Assembly (NCBI GenBank): GCA_010015675.1
Contig: ML976979.1
Coordinates: forward strand, 1,146,565-1,210,564
DNA: 64,000 nucleotides
Source of the DNA: Byssothecium circinans
Taxonomy: Eukaryota; Ascomycota; Dothideomycetes; Pleosporales; Massarinaceae
Reading direction: 5' to 3'
Shown here: piece by piece, positions 1-11,023 of the stretch
How positions within the stretch are numbered: position 1 is the stretch's first letter
Layout of the letters: each line of letters starts with the position of its first letter
Translations under genes and position numbers: made by a program
Notes under the pieces: generated by a model
What the model saw: the letters and a program-made list of their open reading frames with translations, nothing else
Database searches by the model: none
What the model was told of the DNA's origin: nothing

Positions 1-95
1 AGCTAAAACTCTTCAATCCATGTGTACAGAGTGGCAATTGTAACTAGGTTGAGGCAATTACATTGATTTTCTGAGGGGTGGCCGATTTCTGAGCA

Positions 96-1784
96 GTGTC
101 CCGGAACCCCGGGTGTCCCGGAACCCCGTCAGCTAGCTTATCTCTGCAACCGAAAAGGCCTAGAATACTAGGGGCTCCGCTGCACGGCTCCAAGGGGTGG
201 TGGGAGCCATCGCTGCTGCTCAGTATTCGTTTCATATACGATGCCTACAATATTATCGACACCGGGTACAAAAAGGTATGCGTTATTTTTCGTGATTACT
301 TCGAGTCGAGCCACGACACTGATGCTGTTCCACAAAAAATCAGTTCAAGGATGTTCCATTCGTTGTACGTCGCCTGGATATAGATATACACGTACTGCTA
401 ATGCGGTATCTAGGAAATGAGCTGAATGGAAAAATGGTCCACTACAATGTAAGACCTCACCTTTCACCCAACTTAACACGAATTTATACCAGGAAGAGGT
501 TATTAACCTAGTCAGAATCTATTCCGAAGTTGGCCCTGGGCAAATGTTATTCGCGATTCTGATTTGCACTTCACAGTCTTAACCAGGAAGTTGAATCCCG
601 ATGTGGCCAAGTATATCGACATGGCTTACGAGGAATTTGAGTATGGCTGGAGCCTGGATGTTCCCAACCCCGACGAATGGACCGTAGTGGACATTCAACA
701 GTCCATGCGCATGCTAGTTGCTCGCATGTCAGCTCGCGTCTTCGTTGGTTCACCAACGTGCCGGGACCCCACTTGGCTTGGACTCACGCTCAACTTCTCT
801 TTGGACCTTTTCTTGGCACGATTTACGCTCCGAATGTTCCCGCCGTGGATGCACTTTCTCGTCAAACCTCTTATTCACGCCCGGTGGCGTGTGCAGAAGC
901 AGATCGATATAGGTACGAGGGTGGTTCGCGAGTTCATGGAAAGACGCGGGGAAGAAAGAATAACTGGGAAAACAACCGAAGATACACTTTTTGAATGGAT
1001 GGTGAACCATGCTGTGGGCAGGGAAGGCGCACTGGAGGATATGGCAGCCCGACAATGTATCCTGACGCTTGCCAGTATCCATACAACTGCAACAACCGTA
1101 GCTAACGTACTGTTTGATATGGTCGAACATCCAGAGTAGTTTTCAGTGCTCAGAGACGAAATCGATGACAATGTCCGACGTAATGGCGAGCTCGGACAAG
1201 GCATGCCCATCAAGTCGTGGCTACAGCAGTTGGAGAAGATGGACAGCTTCATCCTTGAGAGCCAACGAATGAATCCGGCTATCCTGTGTGAGTATTTCGC
1301 TGTGCCATGTACCGTAAACGGTATATCCTGGGATACAACGCTGATACCGCCGCCAGTGACTCCGCAAAGAATCGCGACGGTTCCCATCACGCTCAAAGAT
1401 GGAGTGGTGATTCCGAAAGGTGCTCGTATTGCATGGGCAGGCCCTCAGCATGCTTCTGACCCAAGCATTACTGCGGAGCCTGAAAAGTTCGATCCAATGC
1501 GCAACTACCGAAGGCGATACTCTGGAAGGCCCGAGGACCTTTCCAAGTTCATGGTTGGCCAGACTGACCCAGATAATATGTCGTTTGGCTATGGCAACCA
1601 GGTCTGCCCGGGGCGCTACTTTGCGGCTAGCGAGATCAAATTGGTGCTGTTTCGCCTACTTCGAGGGTATGAATTTGCTTCAGCCGGCGCGACGGGCCGT
1701 CCGAGGAACCTACACTTCGACGAGAATGTTATCTTGGACCCTCAGGCCAAGTTACTCATGAGGCGTAGACAAGTTTGCTCATAG
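96..1784 (+). pseudogene. Cytochrome P450 pseudogene (fungal ent-kaurene-oxidase-like class)
   Basis: Remnant of a microsomal cytochrome P450 monooxygenase. Pieces fit as exons about 150-275, 344-448, 493-1287 and 1357-1784, separated by GT-AG introns of 68, 44 and 69 bp. Visible family features are an I-helix-like stretch near 1075-1110, the ExxR of helix K (ESQR, near 1258), and the haem-binding loop FGYGNQVCPGRYF near 1581-1619 with its cysteine ligand. Two lesions break it. At 553-555 the frame shifts by one lost base (...GPGQMLFA in one frame, DSDLHFTVLTRK in the next). At 1137-1139 an in-frame TAG sits in HPE*FSVLRDEI, where relatives usually have Tyr (family knowledge). About 7 residues also seem missing before NGKMVHYN. 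No N-terminal membrane anchor is visible, so the 5' end is lost or lies left of the window. Sequence between lesions is well preserved, so decay looks recent. Confidence 0.85.
97..128. repeat. 15-bp tandem direct repeat
   Basis: The 15-mer TGTCCCGGAACCCCG occurs at 97-111 and again at 114-128, a period of 17 bp. It lies immediately before the recognisable start of the P450 remnant, where the N-terminal membrane anchor of such a protein would be expected. It may mark a local duplication or a rearrangement junction; function unknown. Confidence 0.9.
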
Positions 1785-2874
1785 ATCATTGATTTTGCGG
1801 AGCGAGGAACGAGCGTAGCAAAATTACAATCCAAATCGCGCCTGAGGGCTTTAAAAAATTCGCATTTTACCTACCTTCTACCTATTGAAACTTTTTTATT
1901 TATTTTTCTATATATACAAAAAACTATAACGTAAAGCATCATTGAAGAGGCCACCCCATTAAAGCGGCTACTTTTCCTTAGCAACACTAACAAACAAGTC
2001 ATTTAGCTCATCTTCGAGAACGGAAAGAGCCCGATCGTTCGTTTTAGGGAGACAGCTTTACTTAGAAGCAAAAGACACAATGCTAGTAAGTTAGAATTTT
2101 TGTGAGCAAGAGGACTATACTGTCAAGATTGCAGGAGGTACGGGGGAGAGCTATGGGGGATACTTACAGCCACTTCAATGCCGTGTATGGAAATGCACTC
2201 CCCAGTACACAAGATAAATACAGAAGGCGCTTCGATCTGGTGTACGACAATGCAACATTTCAGCCATCTACCGCAGATAACCTTGAGAAGCAGAGTCCGC
2301 GAATCACGGATCCCAATCTTTTCAATGTACCAAATATCCTTCGCATAAAGGATATGGAAGCATTTGCAAGGTTCGGATAGATAACACCAGGCAAATATGC
2401 CTATTAAGCCATGCTTTTCCATCACTTCCATTGATAGCGAGGTGACGACGCAACCCAAGTTCAAGAATCTCTTTTTAGTACTCATCATGAAGCTCTGGAT
2501 GGTGGGCTTGGTTTATGGCTTGTGTGATAGATATCAATAGAGGCTTATTCGATGTTGAAAGGTATGTTGAGGGCGAAGGGAGCGACCAGGAGGATGAGGG
2601 CTAGATTGAGACTCGGATGTAGATGATTGGTGCTTAATAGCATTACGTGATACGTATTACAAAGGACAAGCCCGACCGTTCCTATGTATGGCTTCTCCAA
2701 ATTGCCTTCGCTTATTCATGCTGAAGTTGCCAATTTCCCGGTTGATCGCAAATCCACATCCTCGCCGCGCCAATCCCAAGAACAATTTCTATCTCCACAG
2801 CAAGCACTTAGCCCTGCTTTAAACCCATCATGGCGCTCCCAGGTCGACTACCATCAGCAAAGGTCCGCAAACGA
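1785..2874. other. Gene-free stretch with transposon-like remnant
   Basis: No intact gene is supported. Beginning 8 bp after the P450 stop is a GC-rich hairpin followed by AT-rich sequence. On the minus strand at about 2057-1968 there is a roughly 30-codon open stretch ending ...LNDLFVSVAKEK and a stop, which looks like the tail of a longer, lost coding region, possibly a transposase (inference only). ORFs on both strands at 2102-2488 resemble nothing I recognise. Confidence 0.4.
1792..1824. repeat. Hairpin with 7-bp arms next to P450 stop
   Basis: ATTTTGC at 1792-1798 pairs with GCAAAAT at 1818-1824. The loop holds two GAGCG boxes (GGAGCGAGGAACGAGCG). GC-rich, GAGCG-containing hairpins flanked by A/T runs often terminate fungal DNA transposons; that reading is an inference. 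Confidence 0.55.
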
Positions 2875-3536
2875 TCAAAACGGTGAGAACAGAGCACCAA
2901 AGAGGTACTTGTCGCTGGCATTGATCATGTGCCAGATGTGACCAATGTCCGTGTTGGAGACGCCGTCGCGATTGAACAGAGCAGCCTCCGCATCCAGCGC
3001 GAGCTTACGTTTCTCGGCGACGTGTCCCTCTAGACTGGGCTCTTCATCGGCTTCGTCTTCTGCGGCTAGTTCATCAGTGACCTTATCTTTGTCCTTTGCG
3101 GCGTGCATGTAGGTCATTGGGGTCAATTCCGTTGCGATACTGGTTCTGCGGCTGGTTCATATCAGTGACCTTGTCCTTGCCCTTTGCGGCGTGCATGTCT
3201 TTCTGTGGCGTTCGAAGGAAATCCTAATTGAGGGAATCGAATTTGGCGTGCACGTTGAGTTTACCGCTCGTTTCCTCCCAGACGACCTTGAGACGACCAG
3301 CACATGGCGCTTGTCGTGTTTCCCAGACTTGCACCTTCTGCTTGAACTTCTCACGGGGCGTTGTGGTACACGGCATCGAAGCGGTAGCTCTCTTGCACTC
3401 GGATGACGGCAGTAGTTATGCGGGCTAACTTGGCGGTGCTCCGAGTCAATGGGTAGTCTGAATACGCATACACGATAGAACTTTCTTCCAGTTTAAAGTT
3501 CATGGGGATAACAAGGCCGCAACATCTGCTTTTCAT
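2875..3536 (-). pseudogene. Decayed coding sequence of unknown family
   Basis: Reading down the minus strand from 3536, a coding-like frame runs to ...YRFDAVYHNAP and then TGA at 3351. Shifted by one base, it continues as REKFKQKVQVWETRQ... to FDSLN, meets an in-frame TAG, and goes on as DFLRTPQKDMHAAKGKDKV to about 3080. A further frame carries MTYMHAAKDKDKVTDELAA to a stop at 2875. Composition is charged and protein-like throughout, and no splice sites explain the breaks. I do not recognise the family. The MHAAKxKDKVTD segment is present twice, in coding frame each time, matching the DNA repeat at 3061-3198. Either a pseudogene with three lesions or a fortuitous series of open frames; I favour the first. 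Confidence 0.45.
3061..3198. repeat. Imperfect ~50-bp direct repeat, two copies
   Basis: Copy A at 3061-3110 and copy B at 3147-3198 share TGCGGCT(A/G)GTTC, ATCAGTGACCTT and CCTTTGCGGCGTGCATGT, with about five substitutions and a 2-bp indel. The copies start 86 bp apart. On the minus strand both encode MHAAKxKDKVTD, so the duplication arose while the sequence was coding or inside a repeat-containing protein. Confidence 0.85.
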
Positions 3537-4078
3537 GTTACGTGCTCAGTATTGAACCTCCACAAGATAGGTCATGCAGAGTGCCACAGACTGCAGTATC
3601 CGGAGAGGATGTGAAACCAACAGGTGTATAAGAAGTGAAGTGTATTGATCTAACTAGGTATGTTGGTGGAGCGAGACGCTGAGATGATGCCTAGACTGCC
3701 AAGCACGCTAGCCCATATAAGGCATAACTTCCTCAACTATAGCACAGACTATGAAAATAAACTTAACAAGATCGCTGTAGTATAAGCAGTGTATCAGGTA
3801 CTGTATCCCTCGTGGATTGTCCAGCGTGTCGTTGCATCAATATATGCCCAGTCCAGTTCGCAAGTACTACTTGCACATTCAGTAACCTATTACACATACC
3901 TGATTATACTACAGCCCGAACTACAACCCTGGAGTATACTCAACGCTAGAAGGATGACATGTATTCATTAAAAAGATTCGTTACTATTTCCTCACCACAC
4001 TATCCTTCCATCAACCACCTCCATCTCCAGACGCCCTCTCCGTATGCTTAAAAACTCCCCCGCCAACCCTCCACAAAC
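3537..4078. other. Intergenic, no feature seen
   Basis: Lies between the decayed coding sequence and the 3' end of the aminotransferase gene. Moderately AT-rich. Only short chance ORFs are present, for example 3789-3971. Confidence 0.6.
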
Positions 4079-6028
4079 CTAGCACATCCCCGTCATCAAC
4101 GTCAACCCAGCATCCCCACCCACACCCTCCCCTTCAACCTCATCCAGCAACTCTTCAATCCTCTCCTTACTCTTAATCTTCCAAAAGTCCTGCGCGCCAT
4201 TTGCAAACCTCTTGCTAATATCCTCAATCTTGTCCTCATCGACAGCCGCAAAGCAAAGCCTGAAGCAATTGAACGAATCACCATCGCGAATCTCAGCGGT
4301 TGGCGAATACATGGATCCCGGCGCTACTAGACACAGATACGGCTTCTGCGTCCACAGAACCCACAGCGCCTGCGAAAGACGCGCGGGAGGAATCTGTTTC
4401 CGCAGCGGGTGGGAGGAAAAGTCAAAGCGGACCCACACGAACATGCCGCCGAGGGGACGGACGAAGTCGTATATCTTGGTCGTTTCGATGACGGCCCATT
4501 CGTCTTCATCATCGGCTACGGACGTGAACGACTTTCGACGCCCGGCTTTGACGACGTATTTGTGGGCGTCGAGAGTGTCGCACATGACCGTCATCCTGCG
4601 CTCGTAATTACCTCGTAGACCCTCGAGCCAACGCACCCAGCCATCGACTTTCCAACCACTCCCATCAGCGGCTCCGCCTCGCCCGGGGTCTGTCGAGCTT
4701 TGCGGTCCGCTGATGAGCTCGACTACCATGGACTGAACGAAACCCGAGGGTTGTTGGGTGCTGCTTTCCGTTAGGCGGAGAAGGCGTTCGACCAGGGCAG
4801 GCTGCGCCGTAATCCATCCTAAGCGACATCCAGGGGCCATTGTCTTCGAAAAGGTGTCGAGACGGACCACACGGCCTTGATAGTCGAGTGAGAGATACGA
4901 GGGGATGAGCGAGTCCAGGAATTCGAAGCCAGATGACTTTTGGGGTTTGGGTGTTGCAGCGCTCGGCGCATTGGATGGGTACTGGAGATACCTAAAGTGT
5001 TCAAAGGCTCAGACTCTTCCTATCAGTAGCATGTAGGTAAAACCAACCAGTAGGGGTCATCTTCCACAATAACCACATCATACTTTACGCAGATGGCGTA
5101 GATTTCGGTGCGTCTTGCTACGCTCAGGGTGCCACTGGTAGGGTTTTGGCCTACAGTAACCGTGTAGAGCAGATGCGGTCGGCGGCCCTTGCTGTAGTCC
5201 CAGTTTTCGAGAACGTCCTCTAAGCCTCCAGGGCCTTTGGCGACCATTCCCTCATCGTCGATTTCTACCGGCGCGATTGTCACGCCGCGTGGGGCAGCCG
5301 TTTGAACAGCGTTCATGTCTAGCATGATTAATATTTGCACTTCGCCACCGAACGGAATTACTAACAGCAGTACCGTTCCACCAACATTCCAGGCTTCGAC
5401 TCAATAGGATCATGTCCTTCTGCCCACTTCTCCGAGAGCGCCTCAATGGTCTTGGCGAACCCGTCCGTTGCCCCGCAAGTCAAGATGATGTCGGGTCCGC
5501 CCTTGTATGGGACGAAAGGGTGGAGATTCTCGCGTGTGAATTGGCGAATGAAGGCATACAAAGATGGATAGCCCTGTGCGGTACCGTATTGAAGCGAGCT
5601 CTTTAAATCAATAGTCTTCAGGGGATCTGCAATACCAGCATCGTGCGGTACGAGGAGTCGTGCCGCGGGCGGACCACTTTTGCGGGTTGAGAGGGAGGCG
5701 GCGCGTTCGGCTGCGGGAGGGTCGTTTGGCGGCGGATCGATAGGCTTATTGGGTGTAGGCTTCCAGCGGTTTGGGTGTGCGACCTAGACGAAGTTACTAT
5801 ATAGAGCTCTTCTTTGTTTCACGCATGAGCTACCTTCGCTTCAAGTGTATCGTACGGGAAGTATGACGGGTGTGGCATACCCGAAGCTACTTGCGCAATC
5901 CCCGGAATGGAAAAATACTGGTAAATTGACTTTACTTGTGAGGCATGACGGGCAGCCGTACTGCGCGAGACGTGGTGGGAGATATCGATGGGGTCGGGGA
6001 AGCTTGCGGGGTCCGATGTGTAAGACAT
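4079..6028 (-). CDS. PLP-dependent aminotransferase, class I/II (ARO8 / 2-aminoadipate type)
   Basis: Four exons, 6028-5834, 5783-5366, 5318-5048 and 4991-4079, join in frame to 598 residues. Introns are 50, 47 and 56 bp with GT-AG ends. The start is ATG at 6028 (MSYTSDPASFPDPIDISHH); upstream in-frame codons lack another ATG. Fold-type I landmarks are GMPHPSYFPYDTL near residue 50, QYGTAQGYPSLYAFIR in the N-terminal part, VGQNPTSGT before EDDPYW, and the Schiff-base lysine in TFSKTMAPGCRLGW at about residue 344. The C-terminal domain carries the substrate carboxylate-binding region (FNCFRLCFA). Relatives transaminate aromatic amino acids, kynurenine or 2-aminoadipate with 2-oxoglutarate; the exact substrate cannot be read here. 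An acidic insert near GRRKSFTSVADDEDEWAV is somewhat unusual. All catalytic landmarks are intact, so it should be active, probably cytosolic. Confidence 0.92.
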
Positions 6029-6644
6029 GTTGTGATAGTTGTGTGCAGCTTCTAGCACCGAAATTGACGATAGATGATTCAAGTATCACGCCATGTAGGG
6101 GTTGAATTACAGAAGATGGAGTGCATGAATGGAGTTGAAAGTCAGGCGGGATTTGTCCGCCTTTAGACGCGGAGAGCGATAAGGGTTCGACAAGACATGA
6201 TTAGAAATGGACATTGCAGATGACGACATTAACATTGGACGCGAGATGGATAGCTGTTGTTCGGCATACTCTATCATGGATTTCCTCTTTATGCAGGGAC
6301 CTACAAATATGTAATAATTGCTGGGAACACGGTACCGGCTCTGTCTCCGCGACCAGAATTATGGTACGTTTGGATTTCGCGTGTGACGAATCAGCGCTTC
6401 GTCATACGGGCCGACCCAAATGTTGTGCCTCCGTGATGCTCACCCTAGAACTCGACCATCTCCACAACGCTCTCGTCTTACATCTCCTTTTTAACTTCCT
6501 AAGTATCTCTGCATCGTTCTCGTCATCATTTCACTCCACATTCCTTGAAAACCGGCGCCTCACCTCCAAGTCCCCGCACCTCCGGGGCCGCCGCATCAGC
6601 TCCGCCAACCTGTCGCGCCCACTCTCCGCCACGAACTCGGTGAC
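6029..6644. promoter_or_regulatory. Shared upstream region of divergent genes
   Basis: A 616-bp gap between the divergent aminotransferase and LCCL-protein starts, so it must contain both promoters. I see no convincing TATA box. The plus-strand open frame at 6214-6762 overlaps the LCCL gene in another frame and is treated as chance. CT-rich sequence at 6470-6545 upstream of the LCCL start is typical of fungal 5' leaders. Confidence 0.5.
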
Positions 6645-8607
6645 ATGCGACGCCTCGACGACGAGCCCGACGATGAGGGAGCGCCCCTCCAGATCTATCA
6701 CGACGACGAGAACGCCAGCGTCCACTCCGACGATGCCGACGCCGATGCCGATGCCGTCCTGATCGCCGGCTCCGAAGCTTCCGGCGAGGAATACTACGCC
6801 CAAGAACCCTACTATGTTCGCAAATACATACCTTCGCGGTTACTCAGAGCGTGGAGGGCTACAGTTGTATGGGTGCAAGGCCCACACCCGCCGCGACCTT
6901 GGAAGATACGCCCGCTGTTCCCCGCTGTCCAGCTTACACCGCTGCAGTTCCTGAACAACTACTTTCCGAAGCGCAAGCACAAGATTACCCTGCTGGTGTT
7001 CTTCTACTTTTGTTGGTTTTTGAGCTTTTCGCTGGTACTGCATCGGTCGGCGTTTGCGGCGGATATACCGGGCTACGGATCACCGGTGCGTGTGAAATGC
7101 ACCGATCGGTTGTGGTGGGTATAGCAAGGCGAACTTGAGTCCGGTATACTGATACGATTTTAGGAATGATGGAAATGGCTGTGGTCTTAATGGCGACCTC
7201 TGCCGACCATTTGACAACAGCAGCGTGCCGTTCCGCTGCCCGGCGAACTGCAAGCGCGTACAGCTTCTAACTCCACATGCCGTTGGCGATCAAGTCTTGA
7301 ACTACAGGCCACTGGTGGTAGGCGGTCCCACCGACGAGGAGGAAACACTCGAACACACATACTACCGCGCAGACTCATTCATCTGTGGTGCAGCTATCCA
7401 CGCTGGCTTCATCAATGATGCAAGCGGAGGGTGCGGTGTGCTCTCCTTTGGAGGCGAAAAGACTGGCTACCCCAGCGTGAAGCGAAAGCACATCACCAGT
7501 ATCGGTTTTGATTCGTACTTCCCAAGCTCCTTCTCATTCCTCAGCGGCACCGCCTCGAAATGCCGTGACCTGCGATGGCCACTCCTCGGCGTATCCCTTA
7601 CCTTTACCATCCTCCTATCACTATTCACATCCTCGCCAGCCGTCTTCTTCCCGTCCATTTTCTTCGGAATATTTTTCCACGTCGCACTCGCCAGCGACCC
7701 TCCCAATCTTACAGACTACTACGCAATAGTCAGCATAGCGCTTGGTCGCTTCTTACCAGCCAGTTTCTGCATGTTCGCCGTATACAAGTTCTTCGTGCGG
7801 CGAACCCTACAAGGTCTGCACGCGCAATTCGAAAAGACCCTCCTCTGGCTCGGAGGTTGCTGGGTAGGCGCACTCAACAACTACACCTTCGACAAGATCC
7901 CGATCCAGCGTCTCACGCCCTCGGACATCAAACAGCAACCGGGCGCGATCCCGGCCCTCATCATCATCATACTAACCCTATTCTTCATCGCCCTCGGCCA
8001 AGCATGGTGTCTCCGCGTCGAGGGCCGTCTCCCCCGCTACCTCGCCCTCTACGGCATCTACATCGTCGTCCTCCTAGCCCTCGTAGCCATCCCCAAAATG
8101 AACGTCCGCATCCACCACTACATCCTCGGTCTGCTCCTTGTAGCCGGCACCTCGATGCAAACACGCCCGAGCCTCCTCTTCCAGGGTATCTTAATCGGCC
8201 TCTTCATCAACGGCGTCGCGCGCTGGGGCTTCGACAGTATCCTCCAAACGCCCGCCGAACTCCGCGGCAACGCCCCCCTCGGCACCCTCTTACCCGTTAT
8301 CACAGCCCCAATTATCCACAATAACTCTCATCACTTGGGTCTGAGGCCGAATATCACGTTCGAATGGGAGTTACCGTTTCCTAAAGATTATGACGGTATC
8401 AGTGTGCTTGTCAATGATGTCGAGCGCTTTAGAGGGTATGAGGACGCGGGCTTGGAGCCGTTTACTTGGGTGAGGCATATCGAGGGGCTGAATGAATATT
8501 TTCGGTTTGCGTATTTTAGTGGGAGTGTGAGGAGTGATTATACGAAGGCGGGGACTTGGAGGGGGGAGGATGGGGGCTGGGTTGGTATGGAGAGTGGGCC
8601 GTCGTAG
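6645..8607 (+). CDS. LCCL-domain multi-pass membrane protein
   Basis: Two exons, 6645-7114 and 7164-8607, with a 49-bp GT-AG intron give 637 residues (junction DRLW|NDGNGCGLNG). An acidic N-terminus (residues 1-50) is followed by a first membrane segment near ITLLVFFYFCWFLSFSLVL. The LCCL domain then runs from about CGLNGDLCRPFDNSS through FRCPANCKRVQLL to FICGAAIHAGFINDASGGCG, with its conserved cysteines present. Several hydrophobic helices follow: LRWPLLGVSLTFTILL, PSIFFGIFFHVALA, IPALIIIILTLFFIALG, ALYGIYIVVLLALVAI and HHYILGLLLVAGTSM. The C-terminus after GLRPNITFEWELPFP is soluble. By topology the LCCL domain lies in the lumen or outside the cell. Such proteins are common in Pezizomycotina but their function is unsettled. 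The gene appears complete. Confidence 0.88.
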
Positions 8608-9257
8608 ACGTTTTTATTGTTGGTGTTTTGGAAGAAGGCGCGAGGGGATTGTTGGGTAGAAGAACGACTTTGCTGATATGCTGGGTTGCTTGAGGCTGAG
8701 GCGAATTGGATAGACTGGATCGTTGGGTAAGAGGGTAGAATTGTAAGAGCAGAGTAGGGCAGAGCAGAGCATCGTAGACTAAGACTTAGATCGACCTACA
8801 CGAATCGTTCATTCGTTCCTTGGGACCTGGCTTCTTTTGAATAGACTTTATTAGTAGACTTTCCCGTCATTTCTCCGATATACCTCCCTCTGGGATCGGA
8901 AAAAGTCCTCAGACTTTAAGCTCGCAGCCAACGCTCGTTTCACACAATAAAGAGGCTAGACGAGAAGACGGGGCACTGCACACAGAACAACATCCGTATA
9001 ACTATATTGAATACTACAAGGTAACACTGCACCTGTAGCCTAAAGGGAAGAAAGATGAACGGGAGTCGCTCGCAGGTTGAACACCGGCGCTGGAACAGTC
9101 CGTCTCACGCTGTACAGCGCGATGTTCTCGAGAAGAAGAAAAAAGGGTACATGTAGCGCACCAAGTACCCGCATCTACGTCATACAGAAAGCGACACAAA
9201 GTAGACACGAAGAAGTTCACCACCGAAACACCTCCAAGCTGGTCGAAAAGCTCCCCG
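8608..9257. other. Convergent 3'-3' intergenic region
   Basis: Lies between the ends of the LCCL gene (+) and the seven-exon gene (-). It has a run of AGAGCAGAGTAGGGCAGAG-type purine repeats near 8748-8770. No coding region is supported. Confidence 0.6.
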
Positions 9258-11023
9258 TTAAGCGCCGTAAAGGCGTTTAAGGTTCCGTTTAGCGGCCCTT
9301 CGTGCGATTGCCTGTGCCTTCAAGTAAGCTGGTACGACAGGAGCCTTGCGCTTTGCAGCTTTGGATCCTCTAGCTTTGCGCTGACGATAAGGAGGATATT
9401 GACGACGAGCATGCGTCTGGCGCCTCGCAGAGCCTCGAGTGACGATTTCATCCATGAGCATGTCGACAATGTCTGCGCCGGTCGGCTCCGCACGCTCATC
9501 GTCCAGACGGCGCTGCGCTTTCAAGCACATGTCGTCTATCTCAAGGCGTCGAAAGCCATTTCGGACGAGCGTCAACCTGTACTCGCTGATGAGAACATCC
9601 AGGACGTCTCGTGCAGTAGTCAGCGGGTGTTGAAATGCCATGCGTGGTGGAGTAAATCCAGAAGCCCTCATGGAGACTTGGTTTGGACAACTTACCGACA
9701 CCCTCATCATTCGCTCGAGCCATTTGAGATCTCACGTGCATGTGCCTCCGCGAGCTTCCCAAGCCTGACGGTGTGGGTTTAGTGTAATCCAAGGCTCTGG
9801 GGACCTCGCAGAGGATGACGTGTTCGGGTAGATAGGTATGGGCGAGGTATTCGCGCTGGTAATTATATCTGCAGATCCCAAGTCAGTAAAGACGTCCAAT
9901 ACACATGGCGACCAAGGAGTTGACACAAACGTACTCATACCACTTATACGCATCCACCGCATTTCCCCACACAGCGTCTAAATTTAGCGTGCGAGGTCAG
10001 TGCATGTCACCCATACATGTTGCATCTTCAAACCTACAGCATACAAGGCGCCGCAGTCCGGACCCGACGAAGTAACCGTTGCTGATCTGAACACAGGCCT
10101 TCGCCACTTCCAAATCAATCCGATCGAGAATGTCCCAGCGAAACTCGAAGCCTTCGAAGAAGTCATCCAGTTCTTGGTCGGCCTTGGACCTCAATGGCAG
10201 GGGGCGGAAGCCGAGGGGAAGGGGGAATTTGTCGGTCAAGACGATTCCATCAATATACCTTGATCTGGTGAGCATGTGAAGACGCGAACCGCTCGTGCAA
10301 TGCTAGATTTTGTAGTGCAACGCGGCCTGTGAACATTACGGACCTTGCTGGACGGGTATAGCCCTTGAGAAAGTAGAGATACGCATCGAGAGGAGGTAGG
10401 TGATTGATCGTTGCAAGCATATCTTGGCCGTTGGGGAATGTCGCAATCTCAGGGTGCCCTCGTAGGAACTGATCGATCTTAAAGTGAGGAGTCAGTTTGA
10501 GTCGTTTTGCATACAGATTGTACAGTGGAACTCTTACCTCAACGAGAAATCCGGTCGAGATGTTCCTCATGGCAAGGTACGCAAGTAAGGCAGCATCGCG
10601 ACAGGTGGAGAATTGACGGACCTGCTACATATTAGCTCTTGCCGGATCATGCCACACAATCAGGTAAATACTCACCTGAAGCGGCATCTCCTGCAGACGT
10701 TCGCGCTGGAACCGCGCCGGCTGGGGCTCGGGCTCCAGGTCAATGCGCCATGGCAACGGCTGCACGCTGTTGAAATCGAACGCAGCAGCGGCATTAATAT
10801 CATTCTGGCCCCAGCTCTGGAATGAGATTGTGATGCCTTCATCGTCATAGTCTAGTGCATCATCACCAGTGCCCATGTTTTGTGCTGGCCTGTCCAGATC
10901 GTGAAAGTAACGGGGAGCGCCGCCGTTGTGCGCAGGCTCGCGGGAGACTCTGCCTGGTGCAGACCCCATTGAGAGTGCTGAAGGTGTGGACGAGGGGGTG
11001 ATGTACAACAAGGGCGAGCACAT
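9258..11023 (-). CDS. Seven-exon protein of unknown function with basic C-terminus
   Basis: I assembled seven exons: 11023-10676, 10621-10538, 10477-10344, 10258-10038, 9977-9935, 9868-9696 and 9607-9258. All six introns (54, 60, 85, 60, 66 and 88 bp) have GT-AG ends, and the sum is exactly 451 codons (450 residues), which argues strongly for a real gene. The N-terminus is Pro/Asp-rich and disordered. Central sequence such as IDQFLRGHPEIATFPNGQDM and AYLYFLKGYTRPARYIDGIV looks globular. DVLDVLISEYRLTLVRNGF suggests a helical pair. The last 70 residues are strongly basic (RRQTHARRQYPPYRQRK, KAAKRKAP), as in nuclear or nucleic-acid-binding proteins. I do not recognise the family. The start could instead be the Met at about 10969. 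The exon 6-7 boundary is the least certain. Confidence 0.65.

Noticed and set aside
1137..1139. TAG as a read-through or recoded codon
   Set aside because: A separate frameshift upstream in the same gene makes simple pseudogenisation the more economical explanation.
7575..8324. 249-codon Arg/Pro/His-rich plus-strand frame inside the LCCL gene
   Set aside because: Out-of-frame shadow; composition typical of a shifted membrane-protein reading frame.
4079..8607. Aminotransferase and LCCL gene as part of a biosynthetic cluster with the P450
   Set aside because: No core synthase, transporter or regulator nearby, and the P450 is broken and separated by decayed sequence.
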